From NCBI GenBank assembly GCA_016706865.1, contig JADJIS010000002.1:372001-436000 (forward strand): DNA of 64,000 nt, written 5' to 3'. This document shows, piece by piece, positions 52,812 to 61,017 of the stretch. Position numbers and translations under genes: made by a program. The stretch's first letter is position 1. Each line of letters starts with the position of its first letter. The notes beneath the pieces are model-generated. The model saw nothing but the letters and a program-made list of their open reading frames with translations. It ran no database searches and was not told the origin of the DNA. Source of the DNA: Bacteroidota bacterium (lineage in GTDB: Bacteria > Bacteroidota > Bacteroidia > Chitinophagales > BACL12).

Positions 52812-53945
52812 TCAATCAATGCCCTGCGTCATTTTTCTTACAATTTTTAATTCGCTGAAAAACTCTTTTGCTATGATACGGAAAAATGCATATACGGGCA
52901 TTGCGGCAATCATTCCCGGAACTCCGGCCAATGAGCCGAATACGAGCACAACAAAAAATACTTCGAGTGGATGCGCCTTTATCGAATTGGAATAAATAAT
53001 GGGTTGGGAAATAAAATTATCGATGAGCTGCACTCCCTGGAAAAGAATAAATAATTGGATCAACATGGGAGTGATATCAAAACTTGGATCCACACTTAAA
53101 TTAGTGGTAATACCTATGAACATACCGAACAACATTCCGATAATTGGTCCGATATAGGGAATGATATTAATGATACCAGCAAACAATGCAATAAGCCAGC
53201 TGTTTGGCCCGAAACCTAATGCCAATAAACCTACTGCAATTAAAATAAATACAACAAGCGACTGAATGATCAATCCCACAAAATATCGGGTGAGATATTT
53301 TTTACTGGATTGTAATATGCGTTTGGCATTGGGTTCAAATTTTGTTGGGGTGAGTATCATTACGATATTGTAAAATAATTTTTCATCCCTCAAAAAGAAA
53401 AAAGAAATAAAGGTGATGGAAAAAAGTGCAACAATTATATTTCCAAGTCCGCCCAAAATATTATTAAAAATATGGGTGATGGATGTTACATTTATCCATT
53501 CCTTTAAATTATTGTTTATGATCTGATCAACAGATTGCTGCGGAACATTCGGATCCTGAAAACGCACCACCAAAGAATCGAGGGCTTCCATTTGCGACTG
53601 TAGTCCCATTGCAACTTGTTCGGTATTGATATTACTTATGTTATTCGTTTGTTCCACAACCAAAGGTGTAAACATTTTAACGATCCCGAATATAATTCCG
53701 AATAAAACAGAAATTGTTATTAAAGAAGAAAGTGCATTGGGAATTTTAAATTTCCCGATTTTAAATTTTTCCAGAAAATCGCAAATTGGTTTTCCTATAA
53801 TGGAAATAATTGCTGCGATGATAAAATAAAATAATATAGTAGTGATCTGCAATATCAGCCAAACAACACCAAATACCAAAGCAAGTGTGATAAGGATCAA
53901 TAAAGTTGTTCGAATGATATTGTTGTTTGACCAATTTGTGGGCAT
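52812..53945 (-). CDS. AI-2E family transporter
   Basis: 377 residues with about seven or eight transmembrane helices: an N-terminal pair (LLILITLALVFGVVWLIL...FYFIIAAIISIIG), a long extracytoplasmic segment (~95-170) and a C-terminal helix bundle with the family motif NIIPYIGPIIGMLFG (~258-272) and HPLEVFFVVLVFGSLAGVPGMI. Members of this family export small molecules or act as Na+/H+ antiporters; the AI-2 name is historical. A near-consensus -7 box (TATCTTTC) lies just before the ATG. Confidence 0.9.
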   Translation of the reverse strand: MPTNWSNNNIIRTTLLILITLALVFGVVWLILQITTILFYFIIAAIISIIGKPICDFLEKFKIGKFKIPNALSSLITISVLFGIIFGIVKMFTPLVVEQTNNISNINTEQVAMGLQSQMEALDSLVVRFQDPNVPQQSVDQIINNNLKEWINVTSITHIFNNILGGLGNIIVALFSITFISFFFLRDEKLFYNIVMILTPTKFEPNAKRILQSSKKYLTRYFVGLIIQSLVVFILIAVGLLALGFGPNSWLIALFAGIINIIPYIGPIIGMLFGMFIGITTNLSVDPSFDITPMLIQLFILFQGVQLIDNFISQPIIYSNSIKAHPLEVFFVVLVFGSLAGVPGMIAAMPVYAFFRIIAKEFFSELKIVRKMTQGID

Positions 53946-53974
53946 TTTGGAATTTTTGCGAAAGATAGGTTAAA

Positions 53975-54085
53975 AAAAGAATCGAAGGGAGGTGGTGGAA
54001 GATTCGAAGGGAGAAGATTCGAAGGGAGAAGGGGAAGGTTCTAAGAGGGAAAAAGGAAGGAAGGGGTGGGGAAGGGGGAGAAAAG
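53975..54085 (+). repeat. Purine-rich dispersed repeat, copy 3
   Basis: Same words as at 6652: GATTCGAAGGGAGAAG, GGGGAAGGTTCTAAG and GGAAAAAGGAAGGAAGG. Begins 30 bases before the AI-2E family start on the other strand and runs into repeat array C. Confidence 0.7.
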
Positions 54086-54094
54086 GATTAGCCT

Positions 54095-54385
54095 TATAAA
54101 AATATCGAATAAAGAACAAGGAATAGAGAATCCGTCATGAGACGGACAGGCATTAATCGGATCGACAAGCCGGAGGATATTCCTCCGAATTATATTGGGA
54201 GGAATATCAAATAATAATCAAAAAATAAAAAACATTAATCGGAACCATAACCCGAATAAATTTCCTCCGTAGTGAAGTTTCAATGTAACAATAAACCTAC
54301 TCCCCTATGGGGTCGGGGGCCAAAACATTAATCGGATCGACAACCCGGAGGATATTCCTCCGTAATGAACCCAAAAGCTTAACTA
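54095..54385 (-). repeat. Modular repeat array C, inverted relative to A and B
   Basis: Reads as the reverse complement of the array A/B family: linker words TCGAATAAAGAACAAGG, AATAATCAAAAAATAAAAAAC and CTCCCCTATGGGGTCGGGGGCC, with cores at 54165-54195, 54255-54275 and 54340-54365. Here the core is a perfect palindrome, CGGAGGATATTCCTCCG. Lies 225 bases before the 3' end of the arsenosugar cluster. Confidence 0.8.
54131..54150 (-). repeat. Nested 20-bp palindromic insert, compensated stem
   Basis: On the minus strand CCTG, TCCGTC, loop TCAT, GACGGA. Same layout and length as the insert at 19469-19488 (TCCGCC/GGCGGA), but with one base pair changed on both stem sides (C-G to T-A). It interrupts a linker of array C. 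Confidence 0.6.
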
Positions 54386-54422
54386 ATCCATAAACTATGA
54401 GCTCCGAATCCACAGAGTTCGT

Positions 54423-54559
54423 CATGTAGCGAGCGACGCAGGAGCTCTGCTTCATGGCGTAACACTGTGGGGAAACGTTTGGGCTTGGGAACGCAGAACC
54501 CTGAACTCAGAACACAGAACTGAAACATGTAGTGATCGACGTACGAGATCTATTACATG
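54423..54559. repeat. Two related 34-bp hairpin elements
   Basis: 54423-54456 and 54526-54559 share the layout CATGTAG, GA(G/T)CGACG, GAG(C/A)TCT then TCATG or ACATG, each with inverted CATG ends and imperfectly pairing arms. Between them lie GAACGCAGAACC/GAACTCAGAAC words. No ORF; possible small dispersed elements or regulatory hairpins near the ArsM 3' end. Confidence 0.5.
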
Positions 54560-54608
54560 TCAGAACCCAGAACATCGTTCGAAATTAAAGTTCAATAGAA
54601 AAAAAATC

Positions 54609-55583
54609 TTAACAACATCCTCCTCCATCATAAAAGTAAGTAGAGCCGGAAATAAAAATATCATTTCTATTTAAGGCGGCAAGATTACCTGCTGTTTTAT
54701 CGCAAACGGCGAGCGGTTGATTTGGAGTTAGGGTGTGACCTTTGTGGTCGTCGAAATATTCTGCAACGCCGTAATAGATTGCGGTTTTTCCGGTGAATAC
54801 ACAAGGACCATCATTAGGCATTGGATCTTTAATTGCACATACTTCTGCACTTTCGATATAAATTAATTCTGACGTTTCGTAATGTAAAGGATCTAAAATT
54901 CTATAAGGTCTTCTTGCACGCACTTCTATTGTACCAAAACCAACATCGGTAATTCTGTTAATATATTCCTGCAAAGGCAATGATCCACTCAAACACAAAG
55001 CGCGTAATTTTTCATCGTCTCTCAGGTTTTCAGGAATTGTTTGTTCGCAGGTTGGATCACTCATTACCAAACGACCGTGTTTTTTTAATATGCGATACAT
55101 TTCTCCCAATGCTTTTTGGAGATCTTCTTCTCTGAAAATATTAAAAAGACAATTTTGAGCAGCAATATCAACCGAATTATCTTCCACCGGTAAATTAAAT
55201 GCATCACCTTTGCGAAGATCAACAAATTCTCTTTTGAACCAGGGATTTAATTTTTCTGCTTCCAATAAATTTTCGTGACAGGCATCCAACATTTCGTCAA
55301 CAACATCAACTCCGATCACACCACCTTTTTTACGGGAGAAATATGCGAATTGCAATAATTCCATTCCACCACCAACACCTACATACATTATGGTAGGTTC
55401 ATTTACAAGATCGCGCGGATTTACAGTACTTCCGCATCCATAATTCATCTGCAACATTTTTTGCGGAATTACAAGTCCGGGTAATTGCCAAATTGGAGTG
55501 GTTGTGCAACACAATCCTTCCTGTGGATTTTCTGCTGCTTCTTTGTAAACGTTTCTTGTAGTTTCTAAATAACCTGTCGACAT
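54609..55583 (-). CDS. arsM: ArsM of the arsenosugar type (SAM-dependent arsenite methyltransferase)
   Basis: 324 residues. The N-terminal Cys pair GLCCTTTPIWQLP and YGCGSTVNP are family features; the SAM-binding region reads YVGVGGGMELLQFAYFS (~68) and DVVDEMLDACHENL. Further Cys (QNCLFNIF, LCLSGSLPLQEYINR, CCV-type tail DGGGCC) give the As(III)-binding set of the arsenosugar-pathway ArsM, which differs from the short detoxifying ArsM at 22649. Last gene of the cluster, 17 bases after the PiT transporter. Predicted to methylate arsenite twice before ArsS acts. Confidence 0.9.
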   Translation of the reverse strand: MSTGYLETTRNVYKEAAENPQEGLCCTTTPIWQLPGLVIPQKMLQMNYGCGSTVNPRDLVNEPTIMYVGVGGGMELLQFAYFSRKKGGVIGVDVVDEMLDACHENLLEAEKLNPWFKREFVDLRKGDAFNLPVEDNSVDIAAQNCLFNIFREEDLQKALGEMYRILKKHGRLVMSDPTCEQTIPENLRDDEKLRALCLSGSLPLQEYINRITDVGFGTIEVRARRPYRILDPLHYETSELIYIESAEVCAIKDPMPNDGPCVFTGKTAIYYGVAEYFDDHKGHTLTPNQPLAVCDKTAGNLAALNRNDIFISGSTYFYDGGGCC

Positions 55584-55600
55584 GTTTATTTATTTTAGTA

Positions 55601-56683
55601 TTAAATAATATTATTTGATATAACATAAATGAGTGCAGAAACAAGTGCTGCAATTGGCAAAGTAAGTACCCATGAGCCAACTATTTTACCTATCATTTTA
55701 TAATCTGCTTTTTTATTCACCACACCAATCCCGAAAATACCACCAACGGAAACATGCGTTGTTGACACCGGTAATCCACTTGCACTAGCCGTCCAAACTA
55801 ATACTGCCGTAATTAAATTAGAAGTAAATCCCTGCCCTGAATTCATATAAGTAATTTTTTTACTCATGGTCATGGCTACTTTTTTGGAATTTAATAATCC
55901 ACCAATTGCCATTACTATTGCAACGATGATGATCATCCAGGGAACATTTAAAAAACTCACCAATAATAATAATCCTGCAATTTTTGGTGCGTCATTCATT
56001 CCTCTGGCAAATCCAACTGCACCTGCAGATAAAAAATGCAAGCCGTCCAATATTTTTTGAGCGCTGATGCCGACAATATTTCCATGATAACTTTCGCGAT
56101 AATCATTGCTTATCGAAATGGTGGATGCAGCAATACTATTTGTATCAGAGGATGGTTTATCAACTGTAAGATGTGTTTGTTTATCTATTTTGAGTAACAA
56201 ACGAAGTTGTCGGAAAATAAAATATAAAATAATACTTGCAGCACAGGCAATAAAGGGACTTAATAATAATGGTTTGAGAAATACTTGCCCTAATTGAGTT
56301 AAATTTAGTTCGCTTCCAACAGCCATAAATCCTGCGCCAACCAATGCTCCTACAATTGCATGCGTTGTGGAGATAGGAATACCGATCTTGGTTGCTAAAA
56401 ATACGGTTATGGCAGCGCCAAGTGCTACAGCAATTGCAAGCGAAGGATCTTTTAATGCTTCATCGGGAATTAATCCTTTTCCCGAAAAATTTTTCATTAA
56501 TCCCTGCGCAATATAAATTGCAAATAAACAGCCGGCGAGCGTAGTAATTGTTCCCCAGTTAATTGCTTTTTTATAATCCGTTGTTCCGCTTCCAAATAAG
56601 GTAGATACACCTTTAAAGTTATCATTGGCTCCATTAGAAAATGCAAGAAAACAAGCTGCTAATAAAATTATAATTGCTATCAT
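55601..56683 (-). CDS. PiT-family inorganic phosphate/arsenate transporter
   Basis: 360 residues, about ten helices. The duplicated PiT signature is visible as FSNGANDNFKG (~15) and FARGMNDAPKIAG (~225). PiT carriers take up phosphate; they also accept arsenate, and in arsenosugar clusters they are thought to move arsenic in or out. Its ATG overlaps the TIGR04282 gene by four bases (ATGA), and ArsM follows 17 bases later, so it is in the same transcript. Confidence 0.93.
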   Translation of the reverse strand: MIAIIILLAACFLAFSNGANDNFKGVSTLFGSGTTDYKKAINWGTITTLAGCLFAIYIAQGLMKNFSGKGLIPDEALKDPSLAIAVALGAAITVFLATKIGIPISTTHAIVGALVGAGFMAVGSELNLTQLGQVFLKPLLLSPFIACAASIILYFIFRQLRLLLKIDKQTHLTVDKPSSDTNSIAASTISISNDYRESYHGNIVGISAQKILDGLHFLSAGAVGFARGMNDAPKIAGLLLLVSFLNVPWMIIIVAIVMAIGGLLNSKKVAMTMSKKITYMNSGQGFTSNLITAVLVWTASASGLPVSTTHVSVGGIFGIGVVNKKADYKMIGKIVGSWVLTLPIAALVSALIYVISNNII

Positions 56684-57291
56684 GCTATCACATGTTTTAG
56701 GTCAGGAAATAAATTTAGATCTTCAATTGTATCGATATCAGTTAATGTTTCCAGCAAAAATAATTTACCATTATTGTTTTCAATTTCTGCTTTCGATTCT
56801 TTAAACAGATGTTCGGTGCTCCATTGTTTGTTTTGCAGTATCCAGCGGTTCCACTTTTTCATACCAATTAAATAATAACCACCGTCGTTTGCGGGACCTA
56901 TTACAAAGTCGTGATCTTGCAAAGCCTGAAATGCTTTATTAATATGTTCTGAGGTAAGTTCATAACAATCTGCGCCTATCATCACCACTTCTTTGTATTC
57001 GTTTTTAAATGGAATGGAAAAACCATAATCCATACGGACTCCCAGATCACCACTGCATTGTACATATTTTTTATAAACAGCATTATCAAAAATGTCATTT
57101 CTTTCTACCAGGTCAGAATAAAAAATATATTTATCCGCATCTATTTCTGCGGTAATTTTTTGTGTATGCGACAATAAATTTTTGTAAACATCAAATGCCA
57201 GTTCATCACCCGTTTCTTTTGCAAGGCGGGTTTTTACTTTTCCCTTAACGGGATTCTTTAACATTATTACGAGGGCTTTTCTATTCGACAT
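56680..57291 (-). CDS. Arsenosugar biosynthesis glycosyltransferase (TIGR04282-like), copy 1
   Basis: 203 residues. CofC/NTP-transferase-like fold: N-terminal ALVIMLKNPVKGKVKTRLA, acidic site MIGADCYELTSEHI and GPANDGGYYLIG (~130), as in the TIGR04282 family that lies next to ArsS genes. It probably supplies or transfers the sugar part of arsenosugars. Coupled to the downstream transporter (four-base overlap), 36 bases after ArsS. A second, divergent member is at 59029. Confidence 0.88.
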   Translation of the reverse strand: MSNRKALVIMLKNPVKGKVKTRLAKETGDELAFDVYKNLLSHTQKITAEIDADKYIFYSDLVERNDIFDNAVYKKYVQCSGDLGVRMDYGFSIPFKNEYKEVVMIGADCYELTSEHINKAFQALQDHDFVIGPANDGGYYLIGMKKWNRWILQNKQWSTEHLFKESKAEIENNNGKLFLLETLTDIDTIEDLNLFPDLKHVIA

Positions 57292-57327
57292 TTTATTTTT
57301 TATTGATCGATATGAATATTAATTCAC

Positions 57328-58386
57328 TTAAGCAACGGTTCCTCCGCAACTACTGCCACTTCCTGCAGTGCAACCGAAACAATGTTGATTCAATACAATT
57401 TCTCTGTTATTTAATTTTTCCAGATCCCAGTTACTGATATGGTTTGGAGCGCCATGATTTACTTTCAATCCCAACATCTGATTAAAATCACAATCGTAAA
57501 TTGTTCCTTCCCAACCAATGGAAATGGTATTTCTGCACATTACATTTTGTGCTGCAACGGGATTAAATGCTTCAATTAATTGCTGCATATACGATTCATA
57601 ATTCCCACTCTGAATTAAATAATCGAGAAATCTGCTTATTGGCATATTTGTAATGCAGAATAAACTATTAAATTCGATATTGTGCTGGCGTTTTAATTCT
57701 TTTTTAAATTGCGCTTCTAAAGTTTCCTGCGAGCCGGGCAAAAATGCTCCGCTTGGATTATACACTAAATTTAATATCAAACCTGTTCCGGGTTTTCCAT
57801 AGCCCACTTCATTTAGTAATTGCAGTGCTTTAATACTATCTTCAAAAACACCATCACCGCGTTGCGCATCAGTTCTCGATTTATTATAAAAGGGCAAGGA
57901 AGAAATTACTTCCACTTTGTGATCGGCAAAAAATTGTGGAAGATCGTGATATTTTTTATTTGCCATAATGATGGTGAGGTTACAACGCACCATTGTTTTT
58001 CTGCCGAGTTTTGAAATACCTTCCACAAACCATCTGAAATCAGGATTCATTTCCGGTGCACCACCTGTAAGATCAACAGTTGGAATATCGGTCTGAGCCA
58101 AAACATCCAAACACTGCTGCATGGTTTCTCTCGTCATAATTTCCTTGCGATCAGGACCTGCATCCACATGACAATGCGCACAGGTTTGATTGCACATATA
58201 ACCTACATTCACCTGAAATATTTCAGTTTTTGTCGGCTTTAACGGAAATAAATTGATAATGTTTAATTTATTATCAAACCGCTCAAAATCCGCAGCTGCA
58301 ATTTCATGTGTTTCCAACACCTTTAGCTGATAATCGTTATCCGCTAATTTGTGATGTTGGGCATGTAATGATTTTGTTGTCTTCAT
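57328..58386 (-). CDS. arsS: Arsenosugar biosynthesis radical SAM protein ArsS
   Basis: 352 residues. N-terminal radical SAM motif CNQTCAHCHVDAGP (~70), VDLTGGAPEMNP (~100) and a C-terminal Cys-rich domain (QHCFGCTAGSGSSCGG), which together mark ArsS. The enzyme joins a SAM-derived 5'-deoxyadenosyl group to dimethylarsinous acid in the known pathway. Some relatives carry selenocysteine, but this frame has Cys codons throughout and no in-frame TGA. Neighbours are the glycosyltransferase downstream and a peroxidase-like gene upstream, separated by a repeat. Confidence 0.93.
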   Translation of the reverse strand: MKTTKSLHAQHHKLADNDYQLKVLETHEIAAADFERFDNKLNIINLFPLKPTKTEIFQVNVGYMCNQTCAHCHVDAGPDRKEIMTRETMQQCLDVLAQTDIPTVDLTGGAPEMNPDFRWFVEGISKLGRKTMVRCNLTIIMANKKYHDLPQFFADHKVEVISSLPFYNKSRTDAQRGDGVFEDSIKALQLLNEVGYGKPGTGLILNLVYNPSGAFLPGSQETLEAQFKKELKRQHNIEFNSLFCITNMPISRFLDYLIQSGNYESYMQQLIEAFNPVAAQNVMCRNTISIGWEGTIYDCDFNQMLGLKVNHGAPNHISNWDLEKLNNREIVLNQHCFGCTAGSGSSCGGTVA

Positions 58387-58389
58387 ATA

Positions 58390-58560
58390 TTAAGTTGTCA
58401 TTAGTCAAGAGTCATTAGTCAGGAGTCAATAGTCAAGAGTCAATGGTCAGGACGTAAATTTTTAAACGGACGTAAACTCATTACTCATAACTCATTACTC
58501 ATTACTCATTTCGTGAATCGTGAGTCCGCTCCTACTCGGAACATACTCACTACTCACTAC
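58390..58560. repeat. Short direct repeats GTCATTAGTCA/ACTCATT
   Basis: Several copies of GTCATTAGTCAAGA and GTCAATAGTCAAGA words (58390-58455), then ACTCATTACTCATAACTCATT (58475-58508), CGTGAATCGTGAG and ACTCACTACTCACC. It separates ArsS from the peroxidase-like gene. The CGTGAATCGTGAG word also occurs at 15700. Confidence 0.75.
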
Positions 58561-58575
58561 TCACCACTTTCCATC

Positions 58576-58914
58576 CTACATGGCTATCTCCTTAAATTTC
58601 GCCATCATCTGTGTTCCATGTACTAAACTTGCACCTCCGCGTATTGCTGCTGCAACGTGAATTGCTTCCATCATTTGTTCTTCATCACAACCCTTTGCCA
58701 TGGTATCTTGTGTATATGCATCAATGCAATAAGGACATTGAATGGCATGAGAAACTGCAAGTGCAATTAAACTTTTTTCACGTTCAGTTAATGCACCTTC
58801 TGCAAAAACTTTTCCGTAATAATCAAAAAATGCTTTTCCCAATTCGCCATCCCATTCGCTGATCTTGCCGAAATTTTTGAGGTCTTTTGGGTCGTAGTAT
58901 GTTGAACGTTCCAT
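58576..58914 (-). CDS. Arsenosugar-associated peroxidase-like (AhpD/CMD family) protein
   Basis: 112 residues. Carboxymuconolactone-decarboxylase/AhpD-type fold with the CxxC redox motif QCPYCIDAYTQD (~55-58) and AAAIRGGASLVHG. Starts MERSTYYDPKDLKNFGK. Such small alkylhydroperoxidase-like proteins co-occur with ArsS, and it probably helps keep arsenic or sugar intermediates reduced. Cys codons at both active positions. Located between the two glycosyltransferase copies, upstream of arsS. Confidence 0.88.
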   Translation of the reverse strand: MERSTYYDPKDLKNFGKISEWDGELGKAFFDYYGKVFAEGALTEREKSLIALAVSHAIQCPYCIDAYTQDTMAKGCDEEQMMEAIHVAAAIRGGASLVHGTQMMAKFKEIAM

Positions 58915-59028
58915 TATGAATTATGTATTTTTAAATGAATTAATAAATTAATATTGCTGTAATTATTTGTTTTGCGTTTGGCTCCAAAACAGAAGCAAAC
59001 TACAAATGTTCAAATCGGATGTATTGAA

Positions 59029-59733
59029 TCAAACAGCAGGCGGACCCCTTAATAAGGAGTACTTACGAAAGAAAGTTGTAAGTGGATTGCGGAAAAGTGT
59101 AGTACTAAAACTGTCAATGGAAGCCAGAATTCCGGCTAATATTCTTCGGAAAGAAAAAGATAAAAATGGATCTAAAATGGTTTTAATAAGATCTGTTTTA
59201 TGATCCAGATCTCTTTTTTGTTCAGTTATGATAAAATCGGCAGAAAGAGCATCTAAATACTGAATAAATGCAGTGCTTACCTGATCAGTTCCCCAGGGAA
59301 TGGTATTAAATAATTCAGTTCGTAAAAAATTGTTTTTGAGCCCGATAAGATATAATCCGCCATCTGTTGCAGGTCCAATAACAACATCTTTTATCTGCAA
59401 TTCACGTGCAGCGAAAACAAGGTCAGATGGAGTCAAGGTGGGACAATCGTTTCCAATTGCGATAACGTTTTCAAAACCAAGCTTAAAAATACCTTTAAAT
59501 GCATTATTCAGTCTTTCCCCAAATGAATTTCCGGTTTGGAGGTCAGTATTAATTGTGAAACATGGGAGACCACTTTCTCTTGCAATTTTTTCGCTGTGAC
59601 TGATGAGATTTTTTGCAATTAATAAATTTGCATGAAAGGAGTGTGCATCTGTGAAGTCTTTAGCTACAGCTTCTTCTTCCGCAGATCGCGTGAAAAGTAG
59701 CAGTGCAGTATTTTTAACTTCTTTGAGATGCAT
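59029..59733 (-). CDS. TIGR04282-like glycosyltransferase, copy 2
   Basis: 234 residues. Same fold as the copy at 56680: VIAIGNDCPTLTPSDLV and VIGPATDGGLYLIGLK match its acidic and GPANDGG sites. The N-terminus (KNTALLLFTRSAEEEAVAKDF) lacks the KxxVKTRLA motif of copy 1, and the C-terminus has a basic SFRRILAGILASI extension. It may be a specialised or degenerate duplicate. Upstream-most gene of the arsenosugar cluster; about 115 bases before the peroxidase-like gene. Confidence 0.8.
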   Translation of the reverse strand: MHLKEVKNTALLLFTRSAEEEAVAKDFTDAHSFHANLLIAKNLISHSEKIARESGLPCFTINTDLQTGNSFGERLNNAFKGIFKLGFENVIAIGNDCPTLTPSDLVFAARELQIKDVVIGPATDGGLYLIGLKNNFLRTELFNTIPWGTDQVSTAFIQYLDALSADFIITEQKRDLDHKTDLIKTILDPFLSFSFRRILAGILASIDSFSTTLFRNPLTTFFRKYSLLRGPPAV

Positions 59734-59825
59734 AGTGGTGAAACGCCTGTTTCGCTGAATAGTTCGGCTAAAATAGAAAGCTTTTTTGAAATGGAATGTT
59801 AAACTTTTTCTAACGTTTCTTTAGG

Positions 59826-59867
59826 ATCCTCCTTTCGGGCCAAATTACCACGTTTGGAAAGTAGGAT
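59826..59867 (-). promoter_or_regulatory. Structured element in the gap upstream of the arsenosugar cluster
   Basis: 59826-59835 pairs with 59858-59867 (10 pairs, one mismatch) and encloses CCAAA/TTTGG (59840-59844 with 59853-59857). It lies in the 310-base gap 59734-60043, about 93 bases before the glycosyltransferase copy 2 ATG, so it could be in its leader. The rest of the gap is AT-rich without a clear feature. Function unknown. Confidence 0.35.
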
Positions 59868-60043
59868 GAAGCTCGGCAAATCCGCCTATCGTTTTTTAGG
59901 TAGTATAGTCAATAAATGAAGAAAAAACTTAGTGTATTGTGATCATTTCTTATTCCAACTTGTGAAATTTGAAAATGACCTATATTGTGAAATGCCCTTA
60001 TAGTAAGATAAAACTAAAGCAATATGATTTCAGCTATTAAGTT

Positions 60044-60385
60044 TTAGATTTCAACGCTAGCAATTGCATTCTCAATCCCCGTCATTTTAATGCCAATATG
60101 CGCTTTACTGTAAACGCAGATTCCATTTTTGATCACCAAAACCTGCGGAGATTCATGTCGTATGCGAAATAAATCGGATACTTGATTTGAAACTGATCTA
60201 AAATTTATAAGGTCTAATAAATGAAAATCAGCATTTACAGGCGAAGTTGAATCCTCTAAATTTTCTTTCACCAAATAACTTGTTCCACATCTCAAACTGT
60301 GTTTGTATATTACCTGTGGTTGTTCATGTGATCTGCTTATTAATTCGTTGAGTTCTTCTCCTGAAGTTAATTTTATCCAATCCAT
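60044..60385 (-). CDS. ytxJ: YtxJ-family bacilliredoxin-like protein
   Basis: 113 residues. Thioredoxin-like fold of the YtxJ (monothiol bacilliredoxin) family: IYKHSLRCGTSY (~26-37) carries the single active Cys, with PQVLVIKNGICVYSKAHIGI near the end. In bacillithiol-making bacteria it removes bacillithiol from proteins. No thiol-biosynthesis genes are in the window. Single gene, 69 bases after the AlkD-like gene. Confidence 0.85.
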   Translation of the reverse strand: MDWIKLTSGEELNELISRSHEQPQVIYKHSLRCGTSYLVKENLEDSTSPVNADFHLLDLINFRSVSNQVSDLFRIRHESPQVLVIKNGICVYSKAHIGIKMTGIENAIASVEI

Positions 60386-60453
60386 CCTTTAAAATAATTA
60401 TTTACATTACCTAAACAAAATACCTGCAAAATAGTTCAATTTTTGGAGGATAT

Positions 60454-61017
60454 TCAAACGTGTTTATCCATGCTGCTTTCAAGCCAAACCACTGCTCTTT
60501 TAATGTAATATTCCTTATCACTTTTTTGTTTTTTAATGAGCTTTAGTATTGCTGGATGAAGTTCAGGTCGTTTATTAAAATCTTCTACTAAAACCAGGGA
60601 TAAACGCCTGAGCCACATATTTTTTGATTCAGACAATCTGTTAGCTAATTCAAACACCTCCTTCGTTCTGATCTTATTGATGGATTTTAAACTCTGCATT
60701 CCAAGTGTATCACAAACTGCCCAATTATCTATCCCGTCGGCATATTTTTCTACTAAAACCATTGCTCTTTCCGGATCCTGTTTTGCGATGAGGCGAATTA
60801 TTTTCGCGGCAAGAATTTTTTCCTCATAAGCACCCGATTTCCATAATTCCTCTACAAGTTCAAATCCCCCATCCTTATATTCTTTTGCCAGATCATTGAT
60901 AACAGGCATACGCACTCCGTAAGCTCCTGTAGCACCTGGGGCAACTATTTTCAACTGCTCAATTCTGTCGGGATGACCGGCAGCCTTTAATGCTTTCTTA
61001 ATTTTATTCAGAGACAT
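60454..61017 (-). CDS. DNA alkylation repair protein (AlkD-like)
   Basis: 187 residues from ATG 61017 (MSLNKIKKALKAAG), preferred to the ATG at 61038, which lies deeper in the preceding gene. HEAT-repeat AlkD-like fold: YGVRMPVINDLAKEYK (~34), WKSGAYEEKILAAKII and VCDTLGMQSL, with the helix WLRRLSLVLVEDFN. These glycosylases excise alkylated bases. The start overlaps the aminotransferase end by 14 bases, so the two are coupled. Confidence 0.9.
   Translation of the reverse strand: MSLNKIKKALKAAGHPDRIEQLKIVAPGATGAYGVRMPVINDLAKEYKDGGFELVEELWKSGAYEEKILAAKIIRLIAKQDPERAMVLVEKYADGIDNWAVCDTLGMQSLKSINKIRTKEVFELANRLSESKNMWLRRLSLVLVEDFNKRPELHPAILKLIKKQKSDKEYYIKRAVVWLESSMDKHV

Noticed and set aside
57328..58914. 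Selenocysteine in ArsS or the peroxidase-like protein
   Set aside because: Both frames are continuous and carry Cys codons at the redox positions; no in-frame TGA is present.
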